From Lachnospiraceae bacterium OM04-12BH (lineage in GTDB: Bacteria; Bacillota; Clostridia; Lachnospirales; Lachnospiraceae): a DNA stretch of 64,000 bases. The stretch's first letter is position 1. Each line of letters starts with the position of its first letter. Location of the stretch: contig QULQ01000003.1 of assembly GCA_003490145.1 (NCBI GenBank), positions 223,722-287,721 on the forward strand, written 5' to 3'. The notes under the pieces are model-generated. The model worked only from the letters and a program-made list of their open reading frames with translations. It was not told where the DNA came from and searched no databases. A program made the position numbers and the translations under genes. Positions 18,036 to 25,740 of the stretch are shown here, in pieces.

Positions 18036-18671
18036 ATGAAAAATCTTAATATGGACGAATTAACGAACCAGTACTACGATGTGCTGAAAGAGCTTGGCAA
18101 CATCGGTGCAGGAAATGCTACGACCGCACTTGCACAGATGATCGGATGCAAGGTAGATATGTCTGTTCCCAAGGTTCAGCTGCTTGATTTTAATAAGCTT
18201 GGAGAACTGGTTGGCGGTGAAGATGAACTGATGGTAGGTATTTATCTCCAGGTAGAGGGCGATATTGAAGGAAGCATGATGTTCATCCAGAAGAAGGTCT
18301 CTGCAGCCCATCTTGTTAATAAGCTGATGTGTGGCATGCTGGGGGTTACAGAAGATGAGATTACCAGCCATGAATTTGGCGAAATGGAATGCTCTGCGAT
18401 CAAGGAAGTAGGTAATATCATTACCGGTGCATATTTAAATGCACTCTCTTCCCTGACAGGGCTGAAGATCTATCCTTCTGTACCACAGCTTGGAATAGAC
18501 ATGGCAGGGGCGCTTTTAAGCGTGCCTGCAGTGGAGTTTGGATTATATGCCGATAAGATTCTTCTTGTGCAGACACAGTTCTCAGATGCAGTAGAGCTGG
18601 ATGGTTATTTTATACTGATACCCGATATGGAATCTTATGAAAAGATTTTGACAGCACTTGGTGTGATGTAG
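18036..18671 (+). CDS. cheC: CheY-P phosphatase CheC
   Basis: A 211-residue CheC protein. Both phosphatase motifs of the form (S/D)xxxExxN are present: YDVLKELGNIGAGNATTAL near residue 20 and SAIKEVGNIITGAYLNAL near 120. CheC removes phosphate from CheY-P and binds CheD, which raises its activity. FliY carries a second CheC-type domain in the same operon, so this cell has two CheY-P sinks. Confidence 0.95.
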   Translation: MKNLNMDELTNQYYDVLKELGNIGAGNATTALAQMIGCKVDMSVPKVQLLDFNKLGELVGGEDELMVGIYLQVEGDIEGSMMFIQKKVSAAHLVNKLMCGMLGVTEDEITSHEFGEMECSAIKEVGNIITGAYLNALSSLTGLKIYPSVPQLGIDMAGALLSVPAVEFGLYADKILLVQTQFSDAVELDGYFILIPDMESYEKILTALGVM

Positions 18672-18692
18672 GGTAAAGGAGATTCTTTTGCT

Positions 18693-19178
18693 ATGGGTGA
18701 AGTATATAAGGTAGGAATGGCGGATATGGCAGTCTGCAGTGGAGATGATGCTGTTACCACGCTTGGGCTTGGTTCATGCATCGGAATTGCGATCCGGGAT
18801 CCGGGGACAGGAGTTGGCGGATTGGTACATATTATGCTGCCTGACAGTAAAGAAATCAGAAATAATACCAACAGACCCAAATTTGCAGATACCGGAATTG
18901 AAGACCTGGTAGATGCAATTGTGAAAAAGGGTGGAAACAGGAACCGTCTGGTAGCCAAGATCGCCGGCGGCGCACAGATGTTCTCCTTTGGCAGCGGTAA
19001 TGAAGCCATGAGAGTAGGGGACAGAAACGCAGCAGCCAGCCGGAAGAAGCTGAGTGAACTGAAAATCCCGCTCCTTTCAGAGGATACCGGAGAGAATTAT
19101 GGCCGGACAGTTATTTTCTATCCTAAAACGGGGGATTATGTGATTCGGGCAATCGGTAAGCCGGAGAAAACAATATGA
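18693..19178 (+). CDS. cheD: Chemoreceptor glutamine deamidase CheD
   Basis: A 161-residue CheD enzyme that deamidates receptor glutamines and is sequestered by CheC. The Cys-His pair is visible in TLGLGSCIGIAIRD and VGGLVHIMLPDS, with KIAGGAQMF and GRTVIFYPKTGDYVIR further on. Full length. Its stop overlaps the next gene in ATGA (19175-19178). Confidence 0.96.
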   Translation: MGEVYKVGMADMAVCSGDDAVTTLGLGSCIGIAIRDPGTGVGGLVHIMLPDSKEIRNNTNRPKFADTGIEDLVDAIVKKGGNRNRLVAKIAGGAQMFSFGSGNEAMRVGDRNAAASRKKLSELKIPLLSEDTGENYGRTVIFYPKTGDYVIRAIGKPEKTI

Positions 19179-19450
19179 GTAATAAAAAGCTGTTTGCTCC
19201 TTTTCTGATGCTGCTTGCAGGGGCAGTGGTATCCATTGTCATGTTCTTGAGTGATTATGACATGACACAGCGGCTTACCATATTGCTTCTGTCAATGCTG
19301 TTCTTTTATTGCGTGGGCCTTTTTATCCAGAAGAAAATGGTAAAGTTTTTGGATGAGATCCAGAAAAAGGAAGAGACACAGAAGGCAGAAGAAGGAGAAG
19401 TCATAGAAAAAGAGGCTAAGAAGGAAGAGGCTGAAAAGGAAGAAAAATAG
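19175..19450 (+). CDS. Small membrane protein of the che operon, unknown function
   Basis: A 91-residue protein with two membrane helices (about 7-26 and 31-51) followed by a highly charged Lys/Glu tail (EEVEKEAKKEEAEKEEK-like, about 60-91) predicted to lie in the cytoplasm as a coil. It overlaps cheD by 4 bases and precedes sigma-28. I recognise no family beyond this layout. Operon position implies a link to motility, which is inference only. Confidence 0.75.
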   Translation: MSNKKLFAPFLMLLAGAVVSIVMFLSDYDMTQRLTILLLSMLFFYCVGLFIQKKMVKFLDEIQKKEETQKAEEGEVIEKEAKKEEAEKEEK

Positions 19451-19485
19451 TCTATGGCTAAGGAAGAACTGTATCGGAGGTTACC

Positions 19486-20250
19486 ATGGACGAAGCAGCA
19501 AGAAACAGGCTTTTTGAAGACTATGCCAAAAACAGGTCACCAGAAATACGGGAACAGATCATACTGGAATATGCTCCGCTTGTAAAGCTGGTGGCAGGAC
19601 GGCTCAGTATGTATCTTGGATACAATGTAGAATATGATGATCTGGTTGGATATGGGGTATTTGGTCTGATAGATGCCATAGATAAATATGACAATATGAA
19701 GGCTGTCAAATTTGAAACCTATGCCAGCCTCCGGATCAGGGGAGCAATACTGGATCAGATTCGGAAAATGGACTGGATCCCGAGAACGATTCGTCAGAAA
19801 CAGAAAAAAATAGATGCGGCCATGAAGGCCATTGAAGCTGAAAAGGGCAGAGCGGCAACAGATGAGGAAATTGCCGGGGAGCTTGGTATTTCAGCGGACG
19901 AATATACTGGCTGGCAGTCACAGATGAAGATAACAGGGGTGGTATCGCTGGATGAATTCCTGGAGGGGGGAAGTGAGGTTCCTTCCCTGCAGAGTACCCA
20001 GCATCGCTATGACGAGCCGGAAGACGTGATCGAAAAGGATGAACTGAAAAAGAAGCTGGCAGAGGCACTGGAGCTTCTGACAGAAAAAGAAAAGAAGGTG
20101 ATCCTTCTTTATTATTATGAGGATCTGACATTAAAGGAGATCAGTAATATCCTTGCGGTATCAGAGTCCAGAATTTCGCAGCTGCATACACGTGCACTGC
20201 AGAAAATGAAAGCTAAAATGGGAAATTATATGGGGATCTTTTCCCGGTAG
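19486..20250 (+). CDS. fliA: Flagellar RNA polymerase sigma factor sigma-28
   Basis: A 254-residue FliA/SigD/WhiG-family sigma factor that directs transcription of late flagellar and chemotaxis genes. Region 2 is visible in YDDLVGYGVFGLIDAIDKYD and FETYASLRIRGAILDQIRK; region 3 in DEEIAGELGISADEYTGW; region 4 in LTLKEISNILAVSESRISQLHTRAL (the -35 binding helix-turn-helix). No flgM anti-sigma gene lies next to it in the window. In the Bacillus nomenclature this is sigD. Confidence 0.95.
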   Translation: MDEAARNRLFEDYAKNRSPEIREQIILEYAPLVKLVAGRLSMYLGYNVEYDDLVGYGVFGLIDAIDKYDNMKAVKFETYASLRIRGAILDQIRKMDWIPRTIRQKQKKIDAAMKAIEAEKGRAATDEEIAGELGISADEYTGWQSQMKITGVVSLDEFLEGGSEVPSLQSTQHRYDEPEDVIEKDELKKKLAEALELLTEKEKKVILLYYYEDLTLKEISNILAVSESRISQLHTRALQKMKAKMGNYMGIFSR

Positions 20251-20311
20251 CAGAGGCTTAGCATTTTCAGGAGAGCTGATACAGAGGTAGTGAGAGGGGA
20301 CGGGTATTGCT

Positions 20312-21913
20312 ATGAAAAATGGGTATTTCCAGCTGGTGTGTGGACCGCAGGGAACAGGACTTAAGGTCTTTGCACCAAAGGACGGTGGGGAAGCTGTCAA
20401 TGTGAAAGAGGTTATGGAGTATCTGACGAGAAACCAGATTCCTTATGATACGCCTGCGCTTTCAAAGGGGTTACAGAATGCAGCTGCATCAAGACAGGAG
20501 ATATATCTGCTTATGCTGAACAGGGAAGCCTGCAAAGAGGTAAATGAAAGCTACAGCCTGCTTGCAAGTGAAGACCGCATGAGCGTGATTGTCAGATTTT
20601 ATCCGGCATCTGAGAATGGAGAGAGCCTGAAGCCGCAGGAGCTGATCCGGGATCTTACTTTTAAAAGGATCACTTATGGTGTGCGCAGAAATGAGATTTT
20701 TGACTTCCTTTCGCATGTCAGATACTGTACAGACCTGCAGGCTGCTGCTGGAAAAGCACCTAGAAACGGATCTGATGCAAGGATAGAATATTATTTCCAG
20801 ACAGACAAAAAGGCAAGACCCACACTGAAAGAAGACGGGAGTGTAGATTTCTTTCATCTGAATACAATTAATCACTGCAAAAAAGGAGATGTCCTTGCAA
20901 GACTCTATCCGGAAGACCGGGGAGAGGCAGGATCTACTGTATATGGAGAAAAGATTCCGCCAAGAGAAGTAAAGGCGGGTGTCCTTCATTATGGGAGAAA
21001 TATTTCCATTTCCGAAGATAAGACAGTGCTGACGGCAGAGACAGACGGGCATGTCATGCTGGTAGAAGGATCTGTCTTTGTATCAGATGTACTGGAAGTG
21101 GAAAATGTGGACACCTCTACCGGAAATCTGGATTATGAAGGCAGTGTCAAGATCAATGGAAATGTCTGTGCCAATTTCGAGGTCAGGGCACGGGGAGACA
21201 TAGAAGTAGCAGGTATCGTAGAGGGAGCCGGACTGTTTGCGGGTGGTAATATCATCATAGCAAGAGGGATGAACGGCATGGCCAGGGGAGAGCTTCAGGC
21301 CGGTGGAAACATTGTAGCCAAGTTCCTTGAAAATGCCAGGGTATCAGCGGGCGGTAGCGTTTCCACAGAATCGATCCTTCACAGCAGGGTAACTGCAGGA
21401 ACACAGATCGTAGTTACAGGTAAGAGAGGATTTATTACCGGAGGAAAAGTATGTGCTACCAGCCTGATTCAGGTCAAGACGCTCGGGTCTCCCATGGGGA
21501 CGGATACGGTTGTAGAGGTGGGAATGGATCCACTCAAGAAGGCAAGACTGCAGGAGCTTCAGAAGCAGGTGACAGAAAGCAGCAGGATGATCGCACAGAT
21601 CCAACCGGTTCTGGCAGCATTGTCAAAGAAGATGGCACAGGGTGTAAAGCTTCGGCCGGATCAGCTTAAGGGTCTGCAGGAAATGGTGCAGCAGGAAAAG
21701 CAGCTTAAGGAGATCGTAGCTAATAATAATGAGGAACTGACAGACCTACAGTCTGTCCTGCAGGAGAGCAGCGGCGCAAAGGTAGAGGTGTCCGGCGAAG
21801 TATATGCCGGAACGAAGATATGTATTTCGGACGTTTCTCTTGTAGTTAAGGAAAGTATGCGTCACTGCAAGTTTAAAAAAGAGCAGGGCGATGTAAAGAT
21901 GTCTGCTTTATAG
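20312..21913 (+). CDS. FapA family (DUF342) polymer-forming protein
   Basis: A 533-residue protein with an N-terminal alpha/beta region (about 1-180), then a long Gly/Val-rich right-handed beta-helix (about 185-390: DYEGSVKINGNVCANFEVRARGDIEV style repeats), and a C-terminal coiled coil (about 400-480) plus a short beta end. This is the DUF342/FapA layout. Members sit after sigD in many clostridial motility operons; a direct role in flagella or cell-surface regulation is suggested but not settled. Starts at ATG behind GAGAGGGG. Confidence 0.82.
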   Translation: MKNGYFQLVCGPQGTGLKVFAPKDGGEAVNVKEVMEYLTRNQIPYDTPALSKGLQNAAASRQEIYLLMLNREACKEVNESYSLLASEDRMSVIVRFYPASENGESLKPQELIRDLTFKRITYGVRRNEIFDFLSHVRYCTDLQAAAGKAPRNGSDARIEYYFQTDKKARPTLKEDGSVDFFHLNTINHCKKGDVLARLYPEDRGEAGSTVYGEKIPPREVKAGVLHYGRNISISEDKTVLTAETDGHVMLVEGSVFVSDVLEVENVDTSTGNLDYEGSVKINGNVCANFEVRARGDIEVAGIVEGAGLFAGGNIIIARGMNGMARGELQAGGNIVAKFLENARVSAGGSVSTESILHSRVTAGTQIVVTGKRGFITGGKVCATSLIQVKTLGSPMGTDTVVEVGMDPLKKARLQELQKQVTESSRMIAQIQPVLAALSKKMAQGVKLRPDQLKGLQEMVQQEKQLKEIVANNNEELTDLQSVLQESSGAKVEVSGEVYAGTKICISDVSLVVKESMRHCKFKKEQGDVKMSAL

Positions 21914-21931
21914 GGGACAGAAGGAGTGCCT

Positions 21932-22243
21932 ATGACGATCAGCAGAGTAGAACTGCAGGGGCAGATCACCAGAGCCCAGGATTTTACAGCAATCAAACAT
22001 CAGGAAGACAGCAGAGGGTTTGTTGAGCAGGCCAATATCCATCAGAAAACAGAGCAGAAGGTTGAAGTGAAGGCTCGTCAGGTACAGCATGGCGACAAGG
22101 CTGAGAATGAGGGAAAACGATTTGATGCCAAGGATAGTGGAAACGGCCATTATTATGGAGATGGCGGCAAAAAGCGCAAAAAGCAGGAAGAAAAGAAAAA
22201 GCCGTCTGCAGGCGGCTACGGCGGCTTTGACATAAAAATTTAA
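21932..22243 (+). CDS. Small conserved protein of the motility operon, unknown function
   Basis: A 103-residue hydrophilic protein. ATG at 21932 is preferred over GTG at 21926 because AAGGAG (21921-21926) would otherwise overlap the start. The N-terminus (MTISRVELQGQITRAQDF) and a mid region rich in Gln/Glu/Lys suggest helix; the C-terminus is Gly- and Lys-rich (YYGDGGKKRKKQEEKKK) and ends in YGGFDIKI. No catalytic motif or membrane segment. The family is not known to me; it lies between DUF342 and the SwrB-like gene. Confidence 0.7.
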   Translation: MTISRVELQGQITRAQDFTAIKHQEDSRGFVEQANIHQKTEQKVEVKARQVQHGDKAENEGKRFDAKDSGNGHYYGDGGKKRKKQEEKKKPSAGGYGGFDIKI

Positions 22244-22259
22244 AGATACAGGTGAGAAC

Positions 22260-23105
22260 ATGAATACAACAGAACTGATTTTGCTGATTGCAGGTGCACT
22301 GGTATTTACCATCAGCTTTTTACTTCCTACAGGAAAGAAGGAGAAAAAAGAGGAGGGGGCAGAGGTCAGGATACCGGAAGAAGAGCTCCGGGAGAAAATT
22401 GAGGGTGAAGTCAGGGAAGCCCAGCAGAAGATAAATGATATTGTAGAGGAAACTGTGAAATATTCCATGGAAAAGACAGAACGTGTCATGGAGAAAACAA
22501 GCAATGAAAAGATCATGGCAATTAATGAATTTTCAAACACGGTTCTGGAGCAGATCGGCAAAAACCATAAAGAGGCCGTTTTCCTTTATGATATGCTGAA
22601 TGACAAGCATGATAAGCTGAAAAATACAGTCAGTGAGGCCATGACAGTAGAAGGGAAACTGAAAGAAGAACTGGAGCAGGCGAAATTCAGTCCCATACAG
22701 GCAGAACGGGTTACGGTGCTTCCGGATCTGACGGCAGAGAGTGGAGCAGGGGCAGTGGCACCTGCAGCCTCCGGTATGGCAGAAACAGGCGCTGAAGCAG
22801 GAAATGCCAGAAAAAGGAAGAGTGCAGATGGGGCGGCAAAGGAGCCGGCAAGAAAACGGAAGCCCTCACCTGCAAAGACCAAAGCAGAGGAAGCCGCACA
22901 GTCAGAGAATCAGGCTGACAGAAAAGAGACTGCAAAACTTGTAGATGTGAGTATGGCAGCAGCCGGTAAGAACGGCAGCAGAAATAATAATGAAAAGATC
23001 AGGGAGCTTCATAAGGCAGGTAAGTCCAATATGGCAATTGCCAAAGAGCTTGGACTAGGTATTGGGGAAGTGAAGCTGGTGCTGGATCTGTTCGCAGATA
23101 CGTAA
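22260..23105 (+). CDS. SwrB-like membrane-anchored coiled-coil protein (DUF6115-like)
   Basis: A 281-residue protein with an N-terminal membrane helix (about 5-24), a long charged coiled coil (about 30-150), an Ala/Lys/Glu-rich disordered stretch, and a C-terminal helix-turn-helix-like motif (IRELHKAGKSNMAIAKELGL then GEVKLVLDLF). This layout and its place after sigma-28 match SwrB (YlxL) of Bacillus, which promotes assembly of the flagellar export gate and C-ring. Family membership is my recognition of the C-terminal pattern, not a database result. Confidence 0.68.
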   Translation: MNTTELILLIAGALVFTISFLLPTGKKEKKEEGAEVRIPEEELREKIEGEVREAQQKINDIVEETVKYSMEKTERVMEKTSNEKIMAINEFSNTVLEQIGKNHKEAVFLYDMLNDKHDKLKNTVSEAMTVEGKLKEELEQAKFSPIQAERVTVLPDLTAESGAGAVAPAASGMAETGAEAGNARKRKSADGAAKEPARKRKPSPAKTKAEEAAQSENQADRKETAKLVDVSMAAAGKNGSRNNNEKIRELHKAGKSNMAIAKELGLGIGEVKLVLDLFADT

Positions 23106-23127
23106 AGGCACAAAGGAGAAGTTTTAC

Positions 23128-23688
23128 ATGAAATTAAAATACTATCTGAGAGGACTTGGCATTGGTATTCTGGTAACTGCTGTTATCATGGGTGTTACGC
23201 AGGGAAGCAGAAAGGAAACACTGTCAGACCGGGAGATCAGGGAAAGGGCAGCCGCCCTTGGTATGGTGGAGCCTGGAAATTCCCTGGCTGATCTGGAAGC
23301 GGCAGAAACACCAGCAGCAACAGAGATACCGGAGGCAATAGAAACACCGGCAGCAACAGAGACACCGGCAGCAACAGAGACACCGGAGGCAGCAGAAACA
23401 CCGGCAGCAACGGAAGCACCGGCAGCGACACCGGAGGTGACGGCCAGACCGACACAGAAGCCTGCAGAGGAAGAGGAAGGAAGCTCTTATACATTTGAGA
23501 TCCAGGCGGGGGACAGCTCCTATCAGGTGGCTTACAGACTGCAGCAGGCAGGACTTGTGGCAGATGCCAGGGACTTTGATAATTATCTGTGCTCCAAAGG
23601 ATATGACAGAAAACTCAAAACAGGATCATATGAAATTCCGGAAACGGCAACGGAAGAGGAGATCAGTGAGATCCTGTGTGGCAGATAA
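23128..23688 (+). CDS. MltG/YceG-like N-terminal domain protein with repeat stalk, no catalytic domain
   Basis: A 186-residue protein: a signal-anchor helix (about 8-24), a short linker, a stalk of Thr/Pro/Ala/Glu hexapeptides (about 58-104), and a C-terminal domain with FEIQAGDSSYQVAYRLQQAG, then FDNYLCSKGYDRKLKTGSY. That last part resembles the LysM-like first domain of the lytic transglycosylase MltG (F.I..G.S...IA..L...G). The catalytic domain with its Glu is absent. It may bind glycan strands at the cell surface. It is the last gene of the fla/che operon before the terminator. Confidence 0.68.
   Translation: MKLKYYLRGLGIGILVTAVIMGVTQGSRKETLSDREIRERAAALGMVEPGNSLADLEAAETPAATEIPEAIETPAATETPAATETPEAAETPAATEAPAATPEVTARPTQKPAEEEEGSSYTFEIQAGDSSYQVAYRLQQAGLVADARDFDNYLCSKGYDRKLKTGSYEIPETATEEEISEILCGR
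23299..23437 (+). repeat. 18-bp tandem repeat encoding ETPAAT-type units
   Basis: About seven imperfect copies of an 18-bp unit encode variants of ETPAAT/ETPEAA. The Pro-spaced, acidic repeat is typical of a stretched, cell-wall-spanning stalk. Copy number may vary between strains by slippage. Confidence 0.8.
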
Positions 23689-23736
23689 CTGGAAGATAAA
23701 GGAAAATAAAAATGCGGAAAATCTGGCTGAATTTGC

Positions 23737-23765
23737 GAAAACCCTCTTGAAACAAGAGGGTTTTC
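23737..23765 (+). terminator. Terminator of the motility operon, overlapping the rpsB promoter
   Basis: A perfect 13-bp stem (GAAAACCCTCTTG at 23737-23749 with CAAGAGGGTTTTC at 23753-23765) and a 3-base loop; the descending arm ends in TTTTC. It lies 48 bases after the last motility gene. The T-run is short but the stem is strong. Confidence 0.85.
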
Positions 23766-23775
23766 GTGCTATACT
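23747..23775 (+). promoter_or_regulatory. rpsB-tsf promoter embedded in the upstream terminator
   Basis: TTGAAA (23747-23752) is followed after exactly 17 bases by TATACT (23770-23775), with an extended TGC just before the -10. The -35 box is the loop and the last stem bases of the terminator hairpin. Expected transcription start is near 23782, leaving a leader of about 105 bases before rpsB. Confidence 0.75.
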
Positions 23776-23797
23776 GTGCCAGTATGACTATAAAGCA

Positions 23798-23859
23798 TGT
23801 GTATCAATTTCCTGCCGGTGCCCTTGACGCAGGGTAGGCAGCTGAGCGGAAGATACACA
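23798..23859 (+). ncRNA. Structured rpsB leader, probable S2 autoregulatory element
   Basis: The 5' leader of rpsB folds by eye into a nested stem: TGTGTATC (23798-23805) with GATACACA (23852-23859), then CTGCC (23812-23816) with GGCAG (23837-23841), then GCCCT (23820-23824) with AGGGT (23831-23835) around a 6-base loop. Ribosomal protein operons are often controlled by the product binding such a leader, and S2 regulation of rpsB-tsf is known in other bacteria. The fold is seen; the ligand is inferred. Confidence 0.55.
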
Positions 23860-23886
23860 GAAGCGCAACCAAATGGAGGTAAAGAC

Positions 23887-24651
23887 ATGAGCGTTATTTC
23901 AATGAAGCAGTTATTAGAGGCAGGTGTTCATTTCGGACATCAGACAAGAAGATGGAACCCCAAGATGGCTCCTTATATCTTCACTGAGAGAAATGGTATC
24001 CACATTATCGACCTGCAGAAGTCTGTAGGAAAGGTTGATGAGGCTTACAGAGCAGTATTTGAGATCGCTGCACAGGGCGGAACCATTCTTTTCGTAGGTA
24101 CCAAGAAGCAGGCTCAGGACGCTGTTAAGACAGAAGCTGAGCGTTGCGGTATGTACTATGTAAACGAGAGATGGCTTGGCGGTATGCTTACCAACTTCAA
24201 GACTATCCAGAGCAGAATTGACAGATTAAAGGCAATCGAGACCATGTCTGAGGACGGTACTTTTGATGTTCTTCCCAAGAAGGAAGTTATCGCTCTTAAG
24301 AAAGAGTGGGAGAAGCTGGAGAAGAACCTTGGCGGTATCAAGACCATGACAAGAATTCCCGATGCTATTTTCGTAGTAGATCCCAAGAAGGAAAGAATCT
24401 GCGTACAGGAAGCTCATACACTGGGAATTACACTGATCGGTATCGGTGATACCAACTGTGATCCTGAAGAGCTGGATTACATTATTCCTGGTAATGATGA
24501 TGCTATCAGAGCTGTTAAGCTGATCGTTTCCAAGATGGCTGATGCTGTTATCGAGGCAAATCAGGGTGAGGAAGCTGTTACAGAGGAGCTTGCTCAGGCA
24601 GCAGAGGGAACAGAAGCTACTGATATCGAAGAAGTGGCAGATGCAGAATAA
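23887..24651 (+). CDS. rpsB: 30S ribosomal protein S2
   Basis: A 254-residue S2 protein. The start at 23887 follows GGAGGT (23875-23880); an open frame continues 30 codons upstream but that stretch is the leader RNA. The N-terminus [27 protein letters not shown] and the signature [18 protein letters not shown] are diagnostic. An acidic tail of about 25 residues ([20 protein letters not shown]) extends past the usual end. tsf follows after 31 bases. Confidence 0.98.
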   Translation: MSVISMKQLLEAGVHFGHQTRRWNPKMAPYIFTERNGIHIIDLQKSVGKVDEAYRAVFEIAAQGGTILFVGTKKQAQDAVKTEAERCGMYYVNERWLGGMLTNFKTIQSRIDRLKAIETMSEDGTFDVLPKKEVIALKKEWEKLEKNLGGIKTMTRIPDAIFVVDPKKERICVQEAHTLGITLIGIGDTNCDPEELDYIIPGNDDAIRAVKLIVSKMADAVIEANQGEEAVTEELAQAAEGTEATDIEEVADAE

Positions 24652-24682
24652 TTAAAGCAAACAGATTCAGGAGGAAATAACG

Positions 24683-25621
24683 ATGGCTAACATTACAGCA
24701 GCTATGGTAAAAGAGTTAAGAGAAGCTACCGGAGCAGGTATGATGGACTGCAAGAAGGCTCTTAATGAAACCGATGGAGATATGGACGCAGCCGTTGAGT
24801 TCTTAAGAAAGAACGGACAGGCTAAGGCAGAGAAGAAGGCAGGAAGAATCGCAGCAGAAGGTCTTTGCTGTGTAACCTTAAAGGATGACAAGACAGCAGC
24901 AGTTGTTGAAGTTAACTCTGAGACAGACTTTGTTGCAAAGAATGAAGAGTTCCAGACATTTGTAAAGGCAGTTGCAGAGCAGGCAGTTAACTCTGACGCA
25001 GATGACATGGAAGCATTTATGGCAGAAAAGTGGAATGCAGATCCTTCTATCACTGTTAAGGAAGCTCTGGTTGCCAAGGTTGCCAAGATCGGTGAGAACT
25101 TAAATATCAGAAGATTTGAGAAGATCGTTGCTGATAACGGCTGTGTCGTATCTTATGTACACGGTGGCGGAAGAATCGGTGTTGTTGTAGAAGCACAGAC
25201 AGACGTTGTAAATGATGCTGTTAAGGAAGCACTTACCAACGTAGCTATGCAGATCGCAGCACTTTCTCCCAAGTATGTATCTACAGCAGATGTATCTGAA
25301 GAATACAAGGCTCATGAGAAAGAGATCCTGATGGCACAGATCGCTAACGATCCCAAGATGGCTGGAAAGCCTGAGAAGGTTATCGAGGGTGCTGTTGTCG
25401 GACGTCTTAACAAGGAACTGAAGGAGGTTTGTCTCCTTGAGCAGCCTTATGTTAAAGCTGAAGATGGCAAGCAGACTGTAGCACAGTACCTTGCACAGGT
25501 TTCCAAGGAAACAGGCGCTAATCTTTCTGTTAAGAAATTTGTTCGTTTCGAAACAGGTGAAGGTCTGGAAAAGAAAGTTGACGATTTCGCAGCGGAGGTT
25601 GCTGCACAGGCAGGTATGTAA
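24683..25621 (+). CDS. tsf: Translation elongation factor Ts
   Basis: A 312-residue guanine nucleotide exchange factor for EF-Tu. It has the N-terminal UBA-like domain (AAMVKELREATGAGMMDCKKAL, with the TGAGMMDCKKAL signature), the core domain with VEVNSETDFVAKNEEF, and a second core repeat (VVSYVHGGGRIGVVVEAQT). Full length. It closes the rpsB-tsf operon, and a strong terminator begins 30 bases after the stop. Confidence 0.98.
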   Translation: MANITAAMVKELREATGAGMMDCKKALNETDGDMDAAVEFLRKNGQAKAEKKAGRIAAEGLCCVTLKDDKTAAVVEVNSETDFVAKNEEFQTFVKAVAEQAVNSDADDMEAFMAEKWNADPSITVKEALVAKVAKIGENLNIRRFEKIVADNGCVVSYVHGGGRIGVVVEAQTDVVNDAVKEALTNVAMQIAALSPKYVSTADVSEEYKAHEKEILMAQIANDPKMAGKPEKVIEGAVVGRLNKELKEVCLLEQPYVKAEDGKQTVAQYLAQVSKETGANLSVKKFVRFETGEGLEKKVDDFAAEVAAQAGM

Positions 25622-25650
25622 TCCGTTCTGAATAAAAGAAGAACAGTGAT

Positions 25651-25716
25651 GAGGCCCGGGAGTTTCATAGATAGTGTTTTCCCCTGTCTGTGGAATAACC
25701 GGGCTTCTTTCTTTTT
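25651..25716 (+). terminator. Long two-part terminator hairpin after tsf
   Basis: An outer 9-bp stem (GAGGCCCGG at 25651-25659 with CCGGGCTTC at 25699-25707) and an inner 9-bp stem (CATAGATAG at 25666-25674 with CTGTCTGTG at 25684-25692) are separated by a 6x6 internal loop. A TTTCTTTTT tract follows. This is longer than a plain terminator and leaves only 24 bases before the oppB start. Confidence 0.8.
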
Positions 25717-25740
25717 AGTCAAGGTAAGGAGTTTTTGATT

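Noticed and set aside
23299..23437. 18-bp repeats considered as a CRISPR-like array
   Set aside because: The repeats are directly adjacent, have no unique spacers and encode an in-frame Thr-Pro-Glu stalk.
23797..23886. N-terminal extension of rpsB by 30 codons
   Set aside because: S2 proteins begin at the later Met, which has an ideal ribosome site; the upstream stretch forms the leader stem.
25622..25740. A riboswitch or T-box before the opp operon
   Set aside because: The gap is 119 bases, filled by the tsf terminator; no T-box sequence or known riboswitch core is visible.
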